A stretch of 64,000 nt of DNA from Chrysogorgia sp. JL179-B06 (lineage: Eukaryota; Cnidaria; Anthozoa; Scleralcyonacea; Chrysogorgiidae): NCBI GenBank assembly GCA_035772405.1, contig JAYKKM010000159.1:254501-318500 (forward strand). Direction: 5' to 3'. Position numbers and translations under genes: made by a program. This document shows positions 40,786 through 54,172 of the stretch, one piece after another. How positions within the stretch are numbered: the first letter of the stretch is position 1; every line of letters begins with the position of its first letter. The notes beneath the pieces are model-generated. The model saw only the letters and a list, made by a program, of their open reading frames with translations, did not search any database and was not told the DNA's origin.

Positions 40786-40922
40786 TCAAACGATTTCTTC
40801 ATGTAATATAAATTGCATACTGGTTGTCAATTAGTTATAGTTTTTTTTCTTTTATGGAATTAAAATGCATGTGGCAAACAAAGTACCAAGCTCAGACGAT
40901 ACATGGGCGATTGTCAAGCTCA

Positions 40923-41010
40923 AATCCTCAGAAAATGTCCCAGACAGGGCTCGAACCTGTAACCTTCTGATTGCCTGTGACATATGCTCTATATAATATC
41001 AAGACTCTTA
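40923..41010 (-). repeat. tRNA-like segment in copy 1
   Basis: Complement reads AATCAGAAGGTTACAGGTTC + GAGCCCTGTCTGGGACATT, with a good B box (GGTTCGAGCCC). Shared with copy 2 (52855-52935), so it was present in the ancestor element. Confidence 0.6.
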
Positions 41011-41744
41011 TAACGGATGAGAGCGGAGGTTACAATGATATGCTGGTTTGATTGCTATATATTCATGGCATATGCAACATTCACTATATACTATAATTAA
41101 ATGCTTGGGAAAATGTCTGGGATTCATTTATGAGAATTTGAGCTTGGCAATCATCCATATATCATAATAATAATCACTACTGTATATATTTTGCATAACA
41201 AGATAGTTTAATAAAAGACTTATAATAAAGTCACATAATTAATGTTAATCCATTAACTTTTTTCTAATTTATTATTAATTGTTAATTAGGTTGTTTCTTG
41301 CTTTTTAAAATATTATAGATGTGTTGCAATTTTGCCATTCCTGCTTAAACAAAACTTAAAGAGAAGAACAGCTGAAAACATTTATTGAGCTTATTTTGGT
41401 AAGTTTGAGTTTATCTTATCTACTAATATTTTTTATTATGCTTGCTGAAGATTAAGAGCATATACATACCTTCAAAAATTTGTATGATTTTAAAATAATT
41501 TGAAAACTTTTTCTCCTTACCAACAAAAACTGGGTGTTCAGTGGATGTACACGGTACACCTACTTCACCAACTCATTGAAAGTGTGCGCACTCACTAGCA
41601 TTATTGATTGAACATTTACAATACTATAGTGCTAGTACTTAGTAACCATGTACATTGTTTCACCAATAGACTGAATTGAGGCCACCAACTACCATAAATA
41701 TTAGAATATGGCCATCCAAAAGATGGCTGGCTAAAACTCTCTCC

Positions 41745-41825
41745 ATCCTAGCTCAATGGTAACTAGAGCATCTGTCACCAACAATCTGAATGTTACATGT
41801 TCAATCCCTAACTGGGATTCAGAAT
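41745..41825 (+). repeat. tRNA-like SINE unit, only in copy 1
   Basis: A box TAGCTCAATGG (41750), AGAGCATCTGTCACC, B-box-like GTTCAATCCC. Copy 2 has different sequence in this interval. Confidence 0.5.
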
Positions 41826-43509
41826 TTATATACGGTACATAGTTATAATTCTGGATAATATTAAATAAAAAATAACAATAAATAATTAATAATTATTAAT
41901 GTTATTAATAATATTAATAACATTAATCCTGACATGTTTAGTTCACACTCAATAACTACATTTTCTTTCCCCCCTTTTAAAATCATTACTTACATCTTAC
42001 TGGTGAGCACCTTGCATGGGAATTAGTCCCGTTTGTGCTTACATTAGATTCATTAGATTCATATTACATTAGATTCACCCTTTATTATTTTCTTAGATTT
42101 ATATATCCTCTGTACATACCTGTACATACATGTTTGTATTAATAGTGTATGCAATTATCAGTTAGTTTAGTGCCAAAAATAAAGTTATTAAAACAAATTT
42201 TTTTTAAATGTATTAATGACATTAAGTTGGTGACTTGAAAAGTGCAGTGGTATTAAATTGGGAGAATGTAATGCTACAGTATGTATACAGGTAGTTACAT
42301 GTATTATCTGCAATATAATATGTCAGTGACTTGGAAAAGTGTGGTATTAAATTGCCAGAAAAGAAAATAATGCTGAGTATGCAAATTAAAAAAAAGAAAT
42401 GTTAATAAGGTTTCCATTGTATGTACTACAGTAAATGCTCCATGGAAACCCATTGGTAATTTTCAGAATAAAGCATGGTATGATATAATAGCCTACCAGT
42501 ATATACTGTATGCATGTAATGTATCTTGTTGCAATTTAGGTTAACACATACAGGTGTATGTACACTGCATCAACAATGAATGACAAATGTTTCAAATTTT
42601 TAAGGTAGATCCAAATATTGAACAGATGTTGGAACAATTCTTCAAAAGTCAAAAGCTGTCTACAAGATAATCCAGAAATATAACATTTATGGCAAAACAT
42701 AGAAGTAAGATGTACTCTAGTCTGATTAGTCTGATAAATAACAAACTCTGCATGTAGTGTTTAAATATCTATTTAATAGTATATATAGGTTTACCATTAA
42801 TATATTATTTATAGTTACTGCACAGATTGACCACGGTTAATACAAAAGTATCTCTTGTCAAATAAAACTGAGCAATCAGTTTTCTGAGTTCTCGTGCTTA
42901 TAACAAAATATGACATGGTTTTGACAGGTCGTACCTTCATCCTTTGTTGAAGTTTAGGAACTAACAAAGCTGATTGGTCAGTTATAATTAAAAATTATGC
43001 TAACTTTTGTAATAGCAGCCTTGGTTTGCCAGTTTTAGCAGTAGTTTTGGTCAGTAGAACCTATATTTAATAAAAAGTGTTAAATGTTGAACTATATTTT
43101 TTATCGCTACAATTAAATATATTTTTATAAAGCCATTTTGTTGTGACTACATCTATAGATTTTTGTTTATGTGAGTCTTGGATATTCCAAACTGTGAGAA
43201 GAATGATTTTTATATTTAATCTGTGAGTTCATTCACGTTTTAGTTTTTCTTTGCAATGGCAGAACTGCAGCATAAGGAATATTGCTTCTAAGTGGCTATG
43301 CAATGCAATGAAAATTTACCCCAGTTTTTTTATGCTTGTATTTGCAAGAACAATTAAAATAATGAAGAATGGCTTTTACAGTTGTTCATTCATCCTGAAC
43401 ACGTTCGTTTAGAGACGTCTGTATTTAGTTATTTGTAGGGCCCTCATTGATACCAGTGAGTCATCACTGATGCAGGATACCCTACTGAAATAAATTTGAT
43501 TTGTAAACC

Positions 43510-43845
43510 TTTAATTACGTACAGGCAAGTGACAACGCGAAAGTGTTTTATTACCCGGGGGCGGGGTAATTTTTACCCCGGATAGTGGAGCAATTTTTAC
43601 CCCACGTTGAATTTCTACCTATTTTTACCCTTAAAAACGGGGCATTCTGTGGAAGTCTAATTTACCCCACATTTGGGGTAATTTTTACCCCCTTAAATTA
43701 CCCCTTTAAAAGGGTAACTATTACTCTAATATTTTACCCCTGTTTGCGGGGTAATTTTTAATTATTTCCCAAAAACGGGGCATTCTGTGGAAAAAAAACT
43801 ACCCCAACTGTTTGGGGTAATTTTTACTCCCTAAAATTTACAGTG
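43510..43845 (-). repeat. Right terminal palindromic motif array of copy 1
   Basis: GGGGTAATTTTTACCCC, AAACGGGGCATTCTGTGG (twice) and similar motifs, ending ATTTACAGTG. Confidence 0.8.
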
Positions 43846-43847
43846 TA

Positions 43848-44526
43848 GGAAAAGGCAGAAATGCAGAATAACTAAATTATACTGTGACAGATCTAAAAGT
43901 GACAGATCTATCAGTTTTCTTCGCTCCTGTAGTGACACCAATTAAGCTCATCAAGTTGGGTAGACACACTCGTAGATCTCTGATAATCATTATACACATG
44001 AAATCTGGCTGCACGCTTTGAACCGATTCTACAGTTACGTTGCAATTCCGTTTGGGCACGAGGACTCTAAGCTGTTCTACTAGTCAAGGTATATTGAAAA
44101 TTGAGAATTGCTTGCATATTTAAGTAATTTTCAGTTTTGTCGGGGATTGTCTCGACGTATCACCCAACACTTCACAAAATTACAGTCACACTTGGTTTCG
44201 ATCGTTTTAGATTTGTATCAATTATCTACATTCACAGTTTCACAACCCTCTCAATTGCACAATGTCCACACACTTCTACTTAGATCTCAACTCAAATATC
44301 TCGTATTCCTGTTTACATACCGCACTCCCTAGTCACGTCAGCTAACACATAGCTATAGGTGTCATTTTGGCACTACGTCATAACCGAAGACGTTCCGGAA
44401 GACGGCGAAGGCCCGATACTGTGATGTCACATGACAACGCGGTCAAACTTCGAAGGGTTGTGCCTTTGCTTTTTTGGCACGATAGGTATTCAATTACTTT
44501 TCTTGTTAATTATCGGCCGAACCATT
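43848..44526. other. Spacer, no gene supported
   Basis: A 74-codon frame at 44108 lacks features. CCGATACTGTGATGTCACATGACA contains a GTGATGTCAC palindrome. Confidence 0.35.
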
Positions 44527-45125
44527 GTGTTCAGGGGCGGATCTAGAGTAAAATCTGACCGGTGCTCACCAATTTTATTAGTCCGTTGTGCGCCGTAGGC
44601 GCACCCTTTCTAGGGGGGTCCGGTGGCATGCCCCCCCGGAAATTTTTTGAAAATTAAGGTCTTAAAATGGCATTTCCTGCTTATTTACGACAGTTTTGGA
44701 GTCTTTCTGAATGGTAGATTTGTAGATACTTAAGACGCGTTTTTCCAGTTTACAAACTTCCAAGTGGTGGGAAAACTGCAGCCACAAAATATTGATTGCA
44801 TCAAGCAGAAACTGAGTAACAATACGCAAGCAAGTAACTAGTGTACATGTGGTTTCCAAGTACGCTTTTGGTTACGGTCAATTATTAGTCAAGAAAGATC
44901 GACTAGTTTATTAGTAAAATGAATTTCAGCCGCCATTTTGCGTCGAATCCAGCTGCTATTTTGCGTTGAAACCAGCCGCCATTTTTTTACATGTTTTAAA
45001 TAGTTTTTTTTGTTCAAAACAAAAAAATCAATTTAATAAGCACCCTCCCAGAAGTAAAATCGTAACGACAACCAAAACCAACATAGTGTACAATACGATG
45101 GGGATGCCAATGCAGTTTGAAATGT

Positions 45126-45415
45126 TTGACCACCAAACCAGCAAAATAGACTGTTAAAAATGTAGATAGATATGGAGGTTGACCAGCAAAATAGACAGTT
45201 AAAAATGTTTATAGATGTGTAGGTTGACCACCAAACCAGCAAAATAGACAGTTAAAAATGTTTATAGATGTGTAGGTTGACCACCAAACCAGCAAAATAG
45301 ACAGTTAAAAATGTTTATAGATGTGTAGGTTGACCACCAAACCAGCAAAATAGACAGTTAAAAATGTTTATAGATGTGTAGGTTGACCACCAAACCAGCA
45401 AAATAGACAGTTCAA
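45126..45415 (+). repeat. 53-bp tandem repeats
   Basis: Units start GACCACCAAACCAGCAAAAT at 45226, 45279, 45332 and 45385 with diverged units before; each contains TTTATAGATGTGTAGGTT. Confidence 0.92.
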
Positions 45416-45904
45416 ATGTTATGATAAATAATATAAATAAATCTTAGCTATGCTTACAAATGTAAGCCTATTTTTTAAGTAAACATTAGATTATTTATAC
45501 TTTTATTTGAGCATATAATATATATAACCACTGTAATCATGCATTACAGAGCTACACGTCAATATAAATACAATGCATACAGGTGCTGCATGTAACACAA
45601 TAAGATTGAATAATTTGTTACATATGGCTACATGTACAGTAATTGACTTACCTAAACTAAAGGATATAATTTAATATGACTTAATCAACTAATTTGACAA
45701 TATAGATAATAAAATATACTGTAATTATGATTAAAGTATCTGGTTTTGATATTAATCTATCAGAGCATTAAGAATAATAGGTCAATCACTAAAATTGTAT
45801 AGTTGAGTTCTTACACTTAAATTATGATATCAGCGATAAATTAATTATTTTTCAACTACCGTACAATATCATCATTATCAATATAAAGAAACACATCCCC
45901 AACA

Positions 45905-46047
45905 AAAAAAGTCTATAGGCTTGCCTATAGGCATGTCGATCTATAGGCAACCTATAAGATCCTATAGAGAACCTATAGGAAATTGGAACATTTTCTATAG
46001 GCGACCTATAATGAAACCCCTATAGGCACCTATAGACTTTTTCTGTA
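45905..46047. mobile_element. Small MITE of CCTATAGG motifs
   Basis: AAAAAAGTCTATAGGCTTGC at the left, GGCACCTATAGACTTTTT at the right, and at least seven CCTATAGG/TCTATAGG palindromes between. About 140 bp. Confidence 0.7.
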
Positions 46048-46820
46048 AGGGATATTTGTATAATATGAGCACATTAATATTGAGATCACAGTAAGTCACA
46101 TTAGAACATCGATCATTGTATTTACATTTAGAAATATATATCAATTATTTAATACGAGTGCTTTAGCTGAATAGTGTTCAAGCAACTAAGTATTTTTAGT
46201 ACTATTATTTCATATTGTATTACATTGTATAAGAATATTACATCTGACTAAGGATATATTATTCAGTTTTATTCGATATTTGTTCAAATTGATAAATGTT
46301 TTTGTAAATAAGTATAACGATGAAAAATACCTTATAAGCAACCAAACAGCAGTGCTACTCGACTAGTGTACAATTATAATTAATACTTGTCGAGTCGAAT
46401 GGTTATGTATATTTAATTCATTCGATTAATAACTTGCACTAGACTAGGCTATTACTCAGCTCTTCGACTTCGTAACAATTGTGTTATCCCTAATGAACAT
46501 GTTACATAATTTACATTAAAACACTATTAGATATGTATATATTAATATATGCATGGCATTTATAAGTACATGTACATACCTTACTGGGCAGCGTTGATCA
46601 GACCGCAACTTCTGGCTCTTGGACATTTGCATATACATGTAAACAAACAGATAAATCGCGCTTCACTCGATTTTTTCCCTCCAAAACCTTCCTTTTGCAC
46701 TGCTTCCGCAAATAAACCAATTCCTGTTCACACGAATCGTCACTTTGACTGAGCAATCGAACTAGCTGACCAGTCGCTGTGACCAGCCATTTTTGTCGAT
46801 AAAATGAAGAACTATATTAT

Positions 46821-46854
46821 TAGCCTGCTCGCAGCCTGGGAAGCGAGCAGGCTA
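46821..46854. repeat. Hairpin TAGCCTGCTCGC
   Basis: 12-bp perfect arms around a 10-base loop; shares its end TAGCCTGC with 13304-13355. Confidence 0.7.
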
Positions 46855-46873
46855 GAGGCTAAATGTTAACAAT

Positions 46874-47090
46874 GGCACCGGTGAAATGCCTATATTTGGG
46901 AGCAGAGCACCGGTGAAATGCCTATATTTGGGAGAGGGCACCGGTGAAATGACTATATTTGGGACAAGGCCTGATCGGAACCGTGGCACCGGCCATTTCT
47001 ACCGTGGCTCCGGCCATTTCTACCGTGGCCCCGGCCATTTTTAACAGTGGCACCGGCATTTATGACCGTGGCTCCGGGTTCGCTGAACTG
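46874..47090 (+). repeat. Two adjoining tandem arrays
   Basis: Three units of GCACCGGTGAAATGCCTATA + TTTGGGAG (46877-46962), then five diverged units of ACCGTGGCACCGGCCATTTC (46980-47080). Confidence 0.85.
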
Positions 47091-47393
47091 TCGGTATCAC
47101 ACTCGACATCACCTCGGCCTTCGCAGCTGCCCGGAGGCGATTGCGGGCTCATTTAGACCGTAAATATTGCTTTCCGCGGCGCTAGCAATTGGCTAGTGAT
47201 GCTTATAACTTTCTCGAAATAAATGATTTCGAGAATTCATCAACGTGTTTAACATTATTATTATCATTATTATTATTATTATTAAATTATAACCAAGTAG
47301 TAATTAGTTTTAATTATTTAATTAGGAAAATCTGACCGTGGCTTTAGCCACGGTGGCACCCCTCTGGATCCGCCCCTGGTGTTTGCTTTGACG

Positions 47394-47689
47394 AACATTT
47401 CCGCCAGGTCCATACTTGTAGTTTAAGCGTATATAATACGAATTTGAACGGAGCCATTGTGCCTGCAACTGACCGACATTTTGGTCAGGCGCTATTTACG
47501 TGTAAGATATCACGTACAGAGCAAGAATTGGCTCGCATAACAACACAAAAGCAAAATATGAAGTTTGTTCTAGGTCTAAAAGGTTCATCTGTTCACACTG
47601 ACGAACATTTGGGTCATGTTCTTGTGTGTAGTTCATTTCACCGTACAAATTTGACCGAAGACTTTGCTAGCACTGCACATGTTGTTTAA
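47394..47689 (+). other. Open frame of unknown nature
   Basis: The frame, open across 47394-47689, contains two similar phrases, HFGQALFTCK and HLGHVLVCSSF, spaced about 50 residues apart, so it may be two degenerate repeats. The hAT-like element inserted just upstream (target GTGTT). No family recognised; coding status doubtful. Confidence 0.25.
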
Positions 47690-47699
47690 AACTGTCAAT

Positions 47700-49362
47700 A
47701 CCAGGTAATTTGAAAACCGTTTATTTTAGCCGATATTTATTTTATTTTAGCCGTTTATTTTATATCAATATTATTGAATGAAACTTTACGCCACGGCCCA
47801 TGGGTATTATTAATGACATGAATTTACGATTTTATCTCCAAATTAAATTAGTGTAATGTGACCCCAGCCTTTCATCCTTCCGAGTTCGATAAATGAGTAC
47901 TAGAGTATGATTTATTTTGAGTCAATCACGTAGGATAAGGTTGGCCTATTTATCCGAGCCAGAGGCTCATGTTTTACAATTACAGAGGTTACAACACAAG
48001 AAACGCATCACAACTGATAAATCATATAAAGAACAAACTATGCAAAACATACTCATTCTAACGAAGGGGTTAATGTTTCGAACAAACTAGAATCCCATAA
48101 CATATTCATAATAAAAATAAAAATACTTCTTATTAACAAATGAAAACTAGTAAAGTAATCGATGCCATGTCAAAGTCTTTTCTCTGTGACATGTGTATCG
48201 CAATTATGTATGTTGCAATTATTTGTTTTGATGATTGCAGTATATATAGTAACCTGTATTAATAATTGCATTGTCTTATTATATATGTATATCTATCTAT
48301 ACGGATATATATGTACATGTGGTAATAATAATGTATGTTTACGGTGAAGATGTGTTCGCATGTATTTTTATGGTATACATGTAAATTGTATTTGTATAAC
48401 GTATCATGTAAGGTAAAATATACATGGTTTGGAATAGACAAATCATATAGGCTTTCTTATATTATACTATCTACAAAATATCTTTATATTGTAATTTGTT
48501 ATCATTTTTATAGCTTATTCTTCTTTCAATTTTAAAACATTGAACTGACCATAAACAATAATTAATAAATATATATAATAATTATATATTTATATATTAT
48601 TATAGACTATATAATTATATCGTTAATTATTAATTATAGACATATCAATTAATAAATATAATGTAAACTTTTAATTATAAAGCCTGGAAAGGTTTCTAGT
48701 AGACCTCTAGCCCTAACAAATTATTACGACATTAATTATAAATGTAAATAAATAATACTATACGGGAGAAATAAAATAAGAGGTAATAATATATAATAAA
48801 TATGTAATAATAAAAGGTTTTTAAGTCAACAGAAAATCTGGGTGAAGTTTTACATAAATCCGGAAATGACGTCACATAGACTATCGGTACTAAAATTCGC
48901 AATTAAAATCAACTGTTATTTCTAAAATAAAGCATTATCGTAAGAGTTAGTATTAAGGTAAGTTTTAGGGCTATATGTTTTAACATTGGGATACTTATAT
49001 GAAACGTTAGCCGAAAGTACTCACTCTAGTGGTATTTAAATTCTTGAACACGCCTCACTTCCGGATACCGATTATCCAAAGTGCGAGCACCTTTCTTGCC
49101 AGTATAAACATCGCAATATAAATAAACATCGCAATAAAGGATGTTATAATTGTCTAATATGGTATATGAATACAAATTGAGAGAGAAGTCGAGCACTGCA
49201 GTATCTAAGTGTTTAACGTCAAACGTACATTTGTATACTCTACCGGTTGGTCGAGTTTCTAAGCTCATCAGTTGTTCTCACAGCATCAAATATCGACCAT
49301 AACATTAAGGAGATTAGTGAGTTTTTCTTGCCAACTATTACTGATATACAGTGACTGCCACT
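47700..49362. other. AT-rich spacer, no gene seen
   Basis: Very AT-rich, with several short ATAATTATATA palindromes near 48560-48660. Open frames here are Tyr/Ile/Phe-rich and not protein-like. Confidence 0.45.
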
Positions 49363-49625
49363 TAAAGTGCCACTACAACCAAATTTTCGTTTTCCATTTT
49401 ATTTATTTGTTGAAATGTTCCAACTTTTCCAAGTAATTTGATGTATCGATGGGTTTCGTCCAATAAATTAAAGGGGTTGCATTTTTTGTCTGAAATTAGA
49501 TGCTACATGCGATATGGTAATTATGACATATGGTATAGTTGACACAGTGAATTCCATAAATTCGCAGAACGGCCAGCAACACAATATTTTCCTCCATGAC
49601 GACGAGACGAACCAGTTGAAGATGT
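49363..49625 (-). mobile_element. Partial copy of the MITE at 30177
   Basis: Starts CTTAAAGTGCCACTACAACC and contains GTTGCTGGCCGTTCTGCG and ATGGAGGAAAATATTGTG on the complement; the second end is lost. Confidence 0.6.
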
Positions 49626-51135
49626 AGCCATATATATCTATGCGTTTGCCAATAAAGCGAATATATATATATACATAACAAATAAAATAATAAAAACAAA
49701 TAACAAATAAAACAAATAACAAATAAAATAATAAAAACATTTTCCACCTCATTAGTCACCTCAGTCTCGGTGATTATCGTTATATATATTCACCAATAAT
49801 CACCTCGACTTCGGTGACTACACTGTAAATTTTAGGGAGTAAAAATTACCCCAAACAGTTGGGGTAGTTTTTTTTCCACAGAATGCCCCGTTTTTCGGGG
49901 TAAATTAAAAATTACCCCGCAAACAGGGGTAAAATATTAGAGTAATAGTTACCCTTTTAAAGGGGGTAATTTGAGGGGGTAAAATTACCCCAAATGTGGG
50001 GTAAATTAGACTTCCACAGAATGCCCCGTTTTTAAGGGTAAAAATAGGTAGAAATTCAACGTGGGGTAAAAATTGCTCCACTATCCGGGGTAAAAATTGC
50101 TCCACTATCCGGGGTAAAAATTACTCCGCCCCCAGGGTACAGGGAAGTGACAACGCGAAAGTGTTTTATTACGTAATTAAAGGTTTACAGAAGCATGCAT
50201 GCACTCTAGATCTTTTACAAATTTATTGACTGCAATCCTAGAAGCATACATAAACAGAAAAATCGTGATTCTTATTTTAAGAATCACGATTTTGTTCTTG
50301 TCAGTAAAGTATAAGAATATTATTCTTGACAAGAATATTGAAAAGAAAAACTAAAACGTGAATGAACTCACAGATTAAATATAAAAATCATTCTTCTCAC
50401 AGTTTGGAATATCCAAGACTCACATAAACAAAAATCTATGGATAGTAGTAGTCACAACAAAATAGCTTTATAAAAATATATTTAATTGTAGCGATAAAAA
50501 ATATAGTTCAATATTTAACAATTTTTATTAAATATAGGTTCTACTGACCAAAACTACTGCTAAAACTGGCAAACCAAGGCTGCTATTACAAAAGTTAGCA
50601 TAATTTTTAATTATAACTGACCAATCAGCTTTGTTAGTTCCTAAACTTCAAACAAAGGATGAAGGTACGACCTGTCAAAACCATGTCATCTTTTGTTATA
50701 AGCACGAGAACTCAGAAAACTGATTGGTCAGTTTTAATTGACAAGAGATACTTTTGTATTAACCGTGGTCAATCTGTGCAGTAACAAAAATAATATATTA
50801 TTGGTAAACCTATATATACTATAAAATAGATATTTAAACACTACATGCACAGTTTGTTATTTATCAGACTAGAGTACATCTTACTTCTATGTTTTGCCAT
50901 ACTGGTAAATGTTATATTTCTGGATTATCTTGTAGACAGCTTTTGACTTTTGAAGAATTGTTCCAACACTATTTAATTGCCATCTGTTCAATATTTGGAT
51001 CTACCTTAAAAATTTGAAACATTTGTCATTTAGTGTTGATGGGGGGGTACATATGTGTTTAACCTAAATTGCAACAAGATACATTACATGCATACAGTAT
51101 ATACTGGTAGGCTATTATATCATACCATGCTTTAT

Positions 51136-51523
51136 CAGGGATGGATTTACTGGGGGGGGGGGGGGGGGGTGGGGGTGCACACCTTTATGAGATACAGTCA
51201 TTTGAGTAATAACATGCATGATGATAAGTGAACTGTGAACATATTAATAACTATTATTAGTAATAACTATTATATTTATAAACTTCTCCCTGTCCCTCAG
51301 TCCCTACAAGGCTACAACTAGCTACTCAGTCACTAAGTTGTATACTTGTACAGTTATACTGCAGACTGCATGGAGGCTGTTTTGCCAGCGCGCATGACCG
51401 CCAGAATACTGATGGACACGTGGTGCGCATGACCGCCAGAATACTGATGGGCGCACGGCGCGAATGACCGACACAACTCGGTACCAGAGCACCCCTTACC
51501 AGATCATGCTCGATCCATCCCTG
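51136..51523. mobile_element. 388-bp hAT-like MITE inserted in copy 2
   Basis: Ends CAGGGATGGAT and ATCCATCCCTG, flanked by GCTTTAT (51129-51135, 51524-51530). Copy 1 has the uninterrupted site (complement CATGCTTTATTCTG near 42470). Contains a run of 19 G and a 28-bp direct repeat (GCGCATGACCGCCAGAATAC). Confidence 0.85.
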
Positions 51524-52854
51524 GCTTTATTCTGAAAATTACCAATGGGTTTCCATGGAGCATTTACTGTAGTACATACAATGGAAACCTCATTAACATT
51601 TCTTTTTTTTAATTTGTATACTCAGCATTATTTTATTTTCCGGCAATTTAATATTTAATACCACACTTTTCCAAGTCAATGACATATTACATTACATATA
51701 ATACATGTAACTACCTGTATACATAGCATTACATTCTCCCAATTTACTGCATTTAATACCACTGCACTTTTCAAGTCACCAACTTAATGTCATTAGTACA
51801 TTAAAAAAAAAATTTTAATAACTTTATTTTTGGCACTAAATTAACTAATAATTACATACACTAATAATTACATACACTATTAATAAAAACATGTATGTGT
51901 ACAGAGGATATATAAATCTAAGGTAATAATAAAGGGTAAATCTAATGTAATATGCCACAAATTGGCAAAGCACAAACAGGACTAAGTCCCATGCCAGGTG
52001 CTCACCAGTAAGATGTAGAATGATTTAAAATGGCGGGAAAGAGAGGGAGAAAAAGAAGAGAAAAATACTCAAAATGTAGTTATTGAGTGTGAACTAAACA
52101 TGTCAGGATTAATGTTATTAATATTATTAATAACATTAATAATTATTAATTATCCAGAATTATAACTATTATTATATAAATTCTGAGCCCATGAATACTA
52201 ATTAGATAAAAAATGAAGACAAAACTAGGAAAATCTTTGTCCAAGGTGGAAAAAGTAGACAAAATTTTGTTGGAAAACCTCCTCAATCATGAAATAAGTC
52301 AGATAAAGCCCTCGAACGTCGGGATTTATGCTATATAAAGCTATATATAGATTTACGCTATATATTTATGCTATATATTATGCTTTATCTCTTACTTAAT
52401 CTTTAGCAAGCATAATAAAAAATATTAGTAGATAAGATAAACTCAAACTTACCAAAATAAGCTCAATAAATGTTTTCAGCTGTTCTTCTCTTTAAGTTTT
52501 GTTTAAGCAGGAATGGCAAAATTGCAACATCATCTATAATATTTTAAAAAGCAAGAAACAACCTAATTAACAATTAATATTAAATTAGAAAGAAGATCTG
52601 ACCAAAGTTAATGGATTAACATTAATTATGTGACTTTATTATAAGTTTTTTATTAAACTATCTTGTTATGCAAAATATATACAGTAGTGATTATTATTAT
52701 GATATATGGATGATTGCCAAGCTCAAATTCTCATAAATGAATCCCAGACAAATTCCCAAGCATTTAATTCTAGTATATATAGTGAATGTTGCATATGCAG
52801 TGTATATAGCAATCAAACCAGCATATAATTGTAACCTCCGCTCTGATCCGTTAT

Positions 52855-52935
52855 AAGAGTCTTGATATTATATAGAGCATATGTCACAGGCAATCAGAAG
52901 GTTACAGGTTCGAGCCCTGTCTGGGACATTTTCTG
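52855..52935 (+). repeat. tRNA-like segment in copy 2
   Basis: AGAGCATATGTCACAGGCAA, then GGTTACAGGTTCGAGCCC; counterpart of 40923-41010. Confidence 0.6.
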
Positions 52936-53082
52936 AGGATTTGAGCTTGACAATCGCCCATGTATCGTCTGAGCTTGGTACTTTGTTTGCCACATGCATT
53001 TTAATTCCATAAAAGAAAAAAAACTATAACTAATTGACAACCAGTATGCAATTTATATTACATGAAGAAATCGTTTGAATAA

Positions 53083-54172
53083 TATGGGGTACCGAATGTC
53101 CGAAACCGAAAATTATATTTCTTTATTATATATGTTTATTATGATAACATTATTTGATATAACATCATTTTTGTTAAATAATTAAGTTAATGGCAATTCT
53201 CATTGTTTAAAATAATTTTTCTAGCTAAAAAATTATTTTATATAGTGTTTTATATAATTTTTCAGTTGTTTTTCAGTTTATAATGCATATTATATAATAT
53301 AATGCCTATTATATCATATAATATAAATTATATATAATTTACATTATATCATTATGTCATATTTATATATTTACATATATATGCATTATGTCATATAATG
53401 TAAATTATATCATATAATGCATTATATTATGATATAATGTAAATTATATCATATAATTTATATTATATTATCGGTGGCGAAGAAACTAACCCCAAAACAA
53501 CTTAGATCCTAACCCTAGTTAACATATGATATAATGCATTATATATGTTATGGTTAGGATCTAAGTTGTTTTGGGGTTATAGTTTCTTCGCCACCGATAA
53601 TATAATATAAAATATATATAATTTACATTATATCATATAATCCATTATATCATATAATTTACATTATATTTATATCATATAATGCAAATTATAATATAAT
53701 GCATTATGAGATATAATGCATTATATCACATTATGCATTATATCATATAATTTATATTATATGATATAATTTATATTATATGATATAATATGCATTATAT
53801 GATATAATATGCATTATATTACTGTATATAATATGCATTATATGATATAATATACATTTTATGACATAATTAATTTGGCTAAAATGTTTATTTGAAACAA
53901 TTACAGTTGTAGAAACAAGTATTATATCATATAATACGAATACTCAAAACATTGTATTAAATACAATGCAAAACAACTGAAAAATTATATAAAACTTTAT
54001 ATAAAATATTTTTTTAGTTAGAAAAATTATTTTAAACAATTAGAATTGCCATTAACTTAATTATTTAACAAAAATGATATTATATCAAATAATTTTGTCA
54101 TAATAAACATAGAAATATAACAATATAATATAACAAAGAAATGTAATTTTCGGACATTCGGCACCCCATAAA
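53083..54172. repeat. 1.1-kb palindrome within copy 2
   Basis: Ends GGGGTACCGAATGTCCGAAA and complement TTTTCGGACATTCGGCACCC; holds the same telomere-like hairpin at about 53470-53600. Confidence 0.8.

Larger units (their letters stand above)
38715..43845 (+). mobile_element. TA-flanked DNA element, copy 1 (5.13 kb)
   Basis: Ends CACTGTAAATTTCAAGG and ..CTAAAATTTACAGTG, flanked by TA (38713-38714, 43846-43847). The same element occurs inverted at 49821-55073. Terminal regions of about 220 bp (left) and 330 bp (right) are filled with GGGGTAAAAATTACCCC-like palindromes. Inside are a 1.1-kb palindrome, tRNA-like segments and no convincing transposase, so it is probably nonautonomous. A 2-bp TA duplication with CACTG ends points to a CMC- or ISL2EU-type element, unproven. 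Confidence 0.8.
44532..47378. mobile_element. hAT-like DNA element, 2.85 kb, noncoding
   Basis: Ends CAGGGGCGGATC and GATCCGCCCCTG, flanked by a 5-bp GTGTT repeat (44527-44531, 47379-47383). The left subterminal region has GGGGGGTCCGGTGGCATGCC. The interior holds three tandem arrays and a small MITE, and no transposase. CAGGGGCGGATC ends are typical of animal hAT families; a 5-bp duplication would fit hAT5 rather than the usual 8 bp. Confidence 0.75.

Noticed and set aside
45126..45415. CRISPR-like array of regular repeats
   Set aside because: Units are directly adjacent with no unique spacers, in a eukaryotic transposon; it is a minisatellite.
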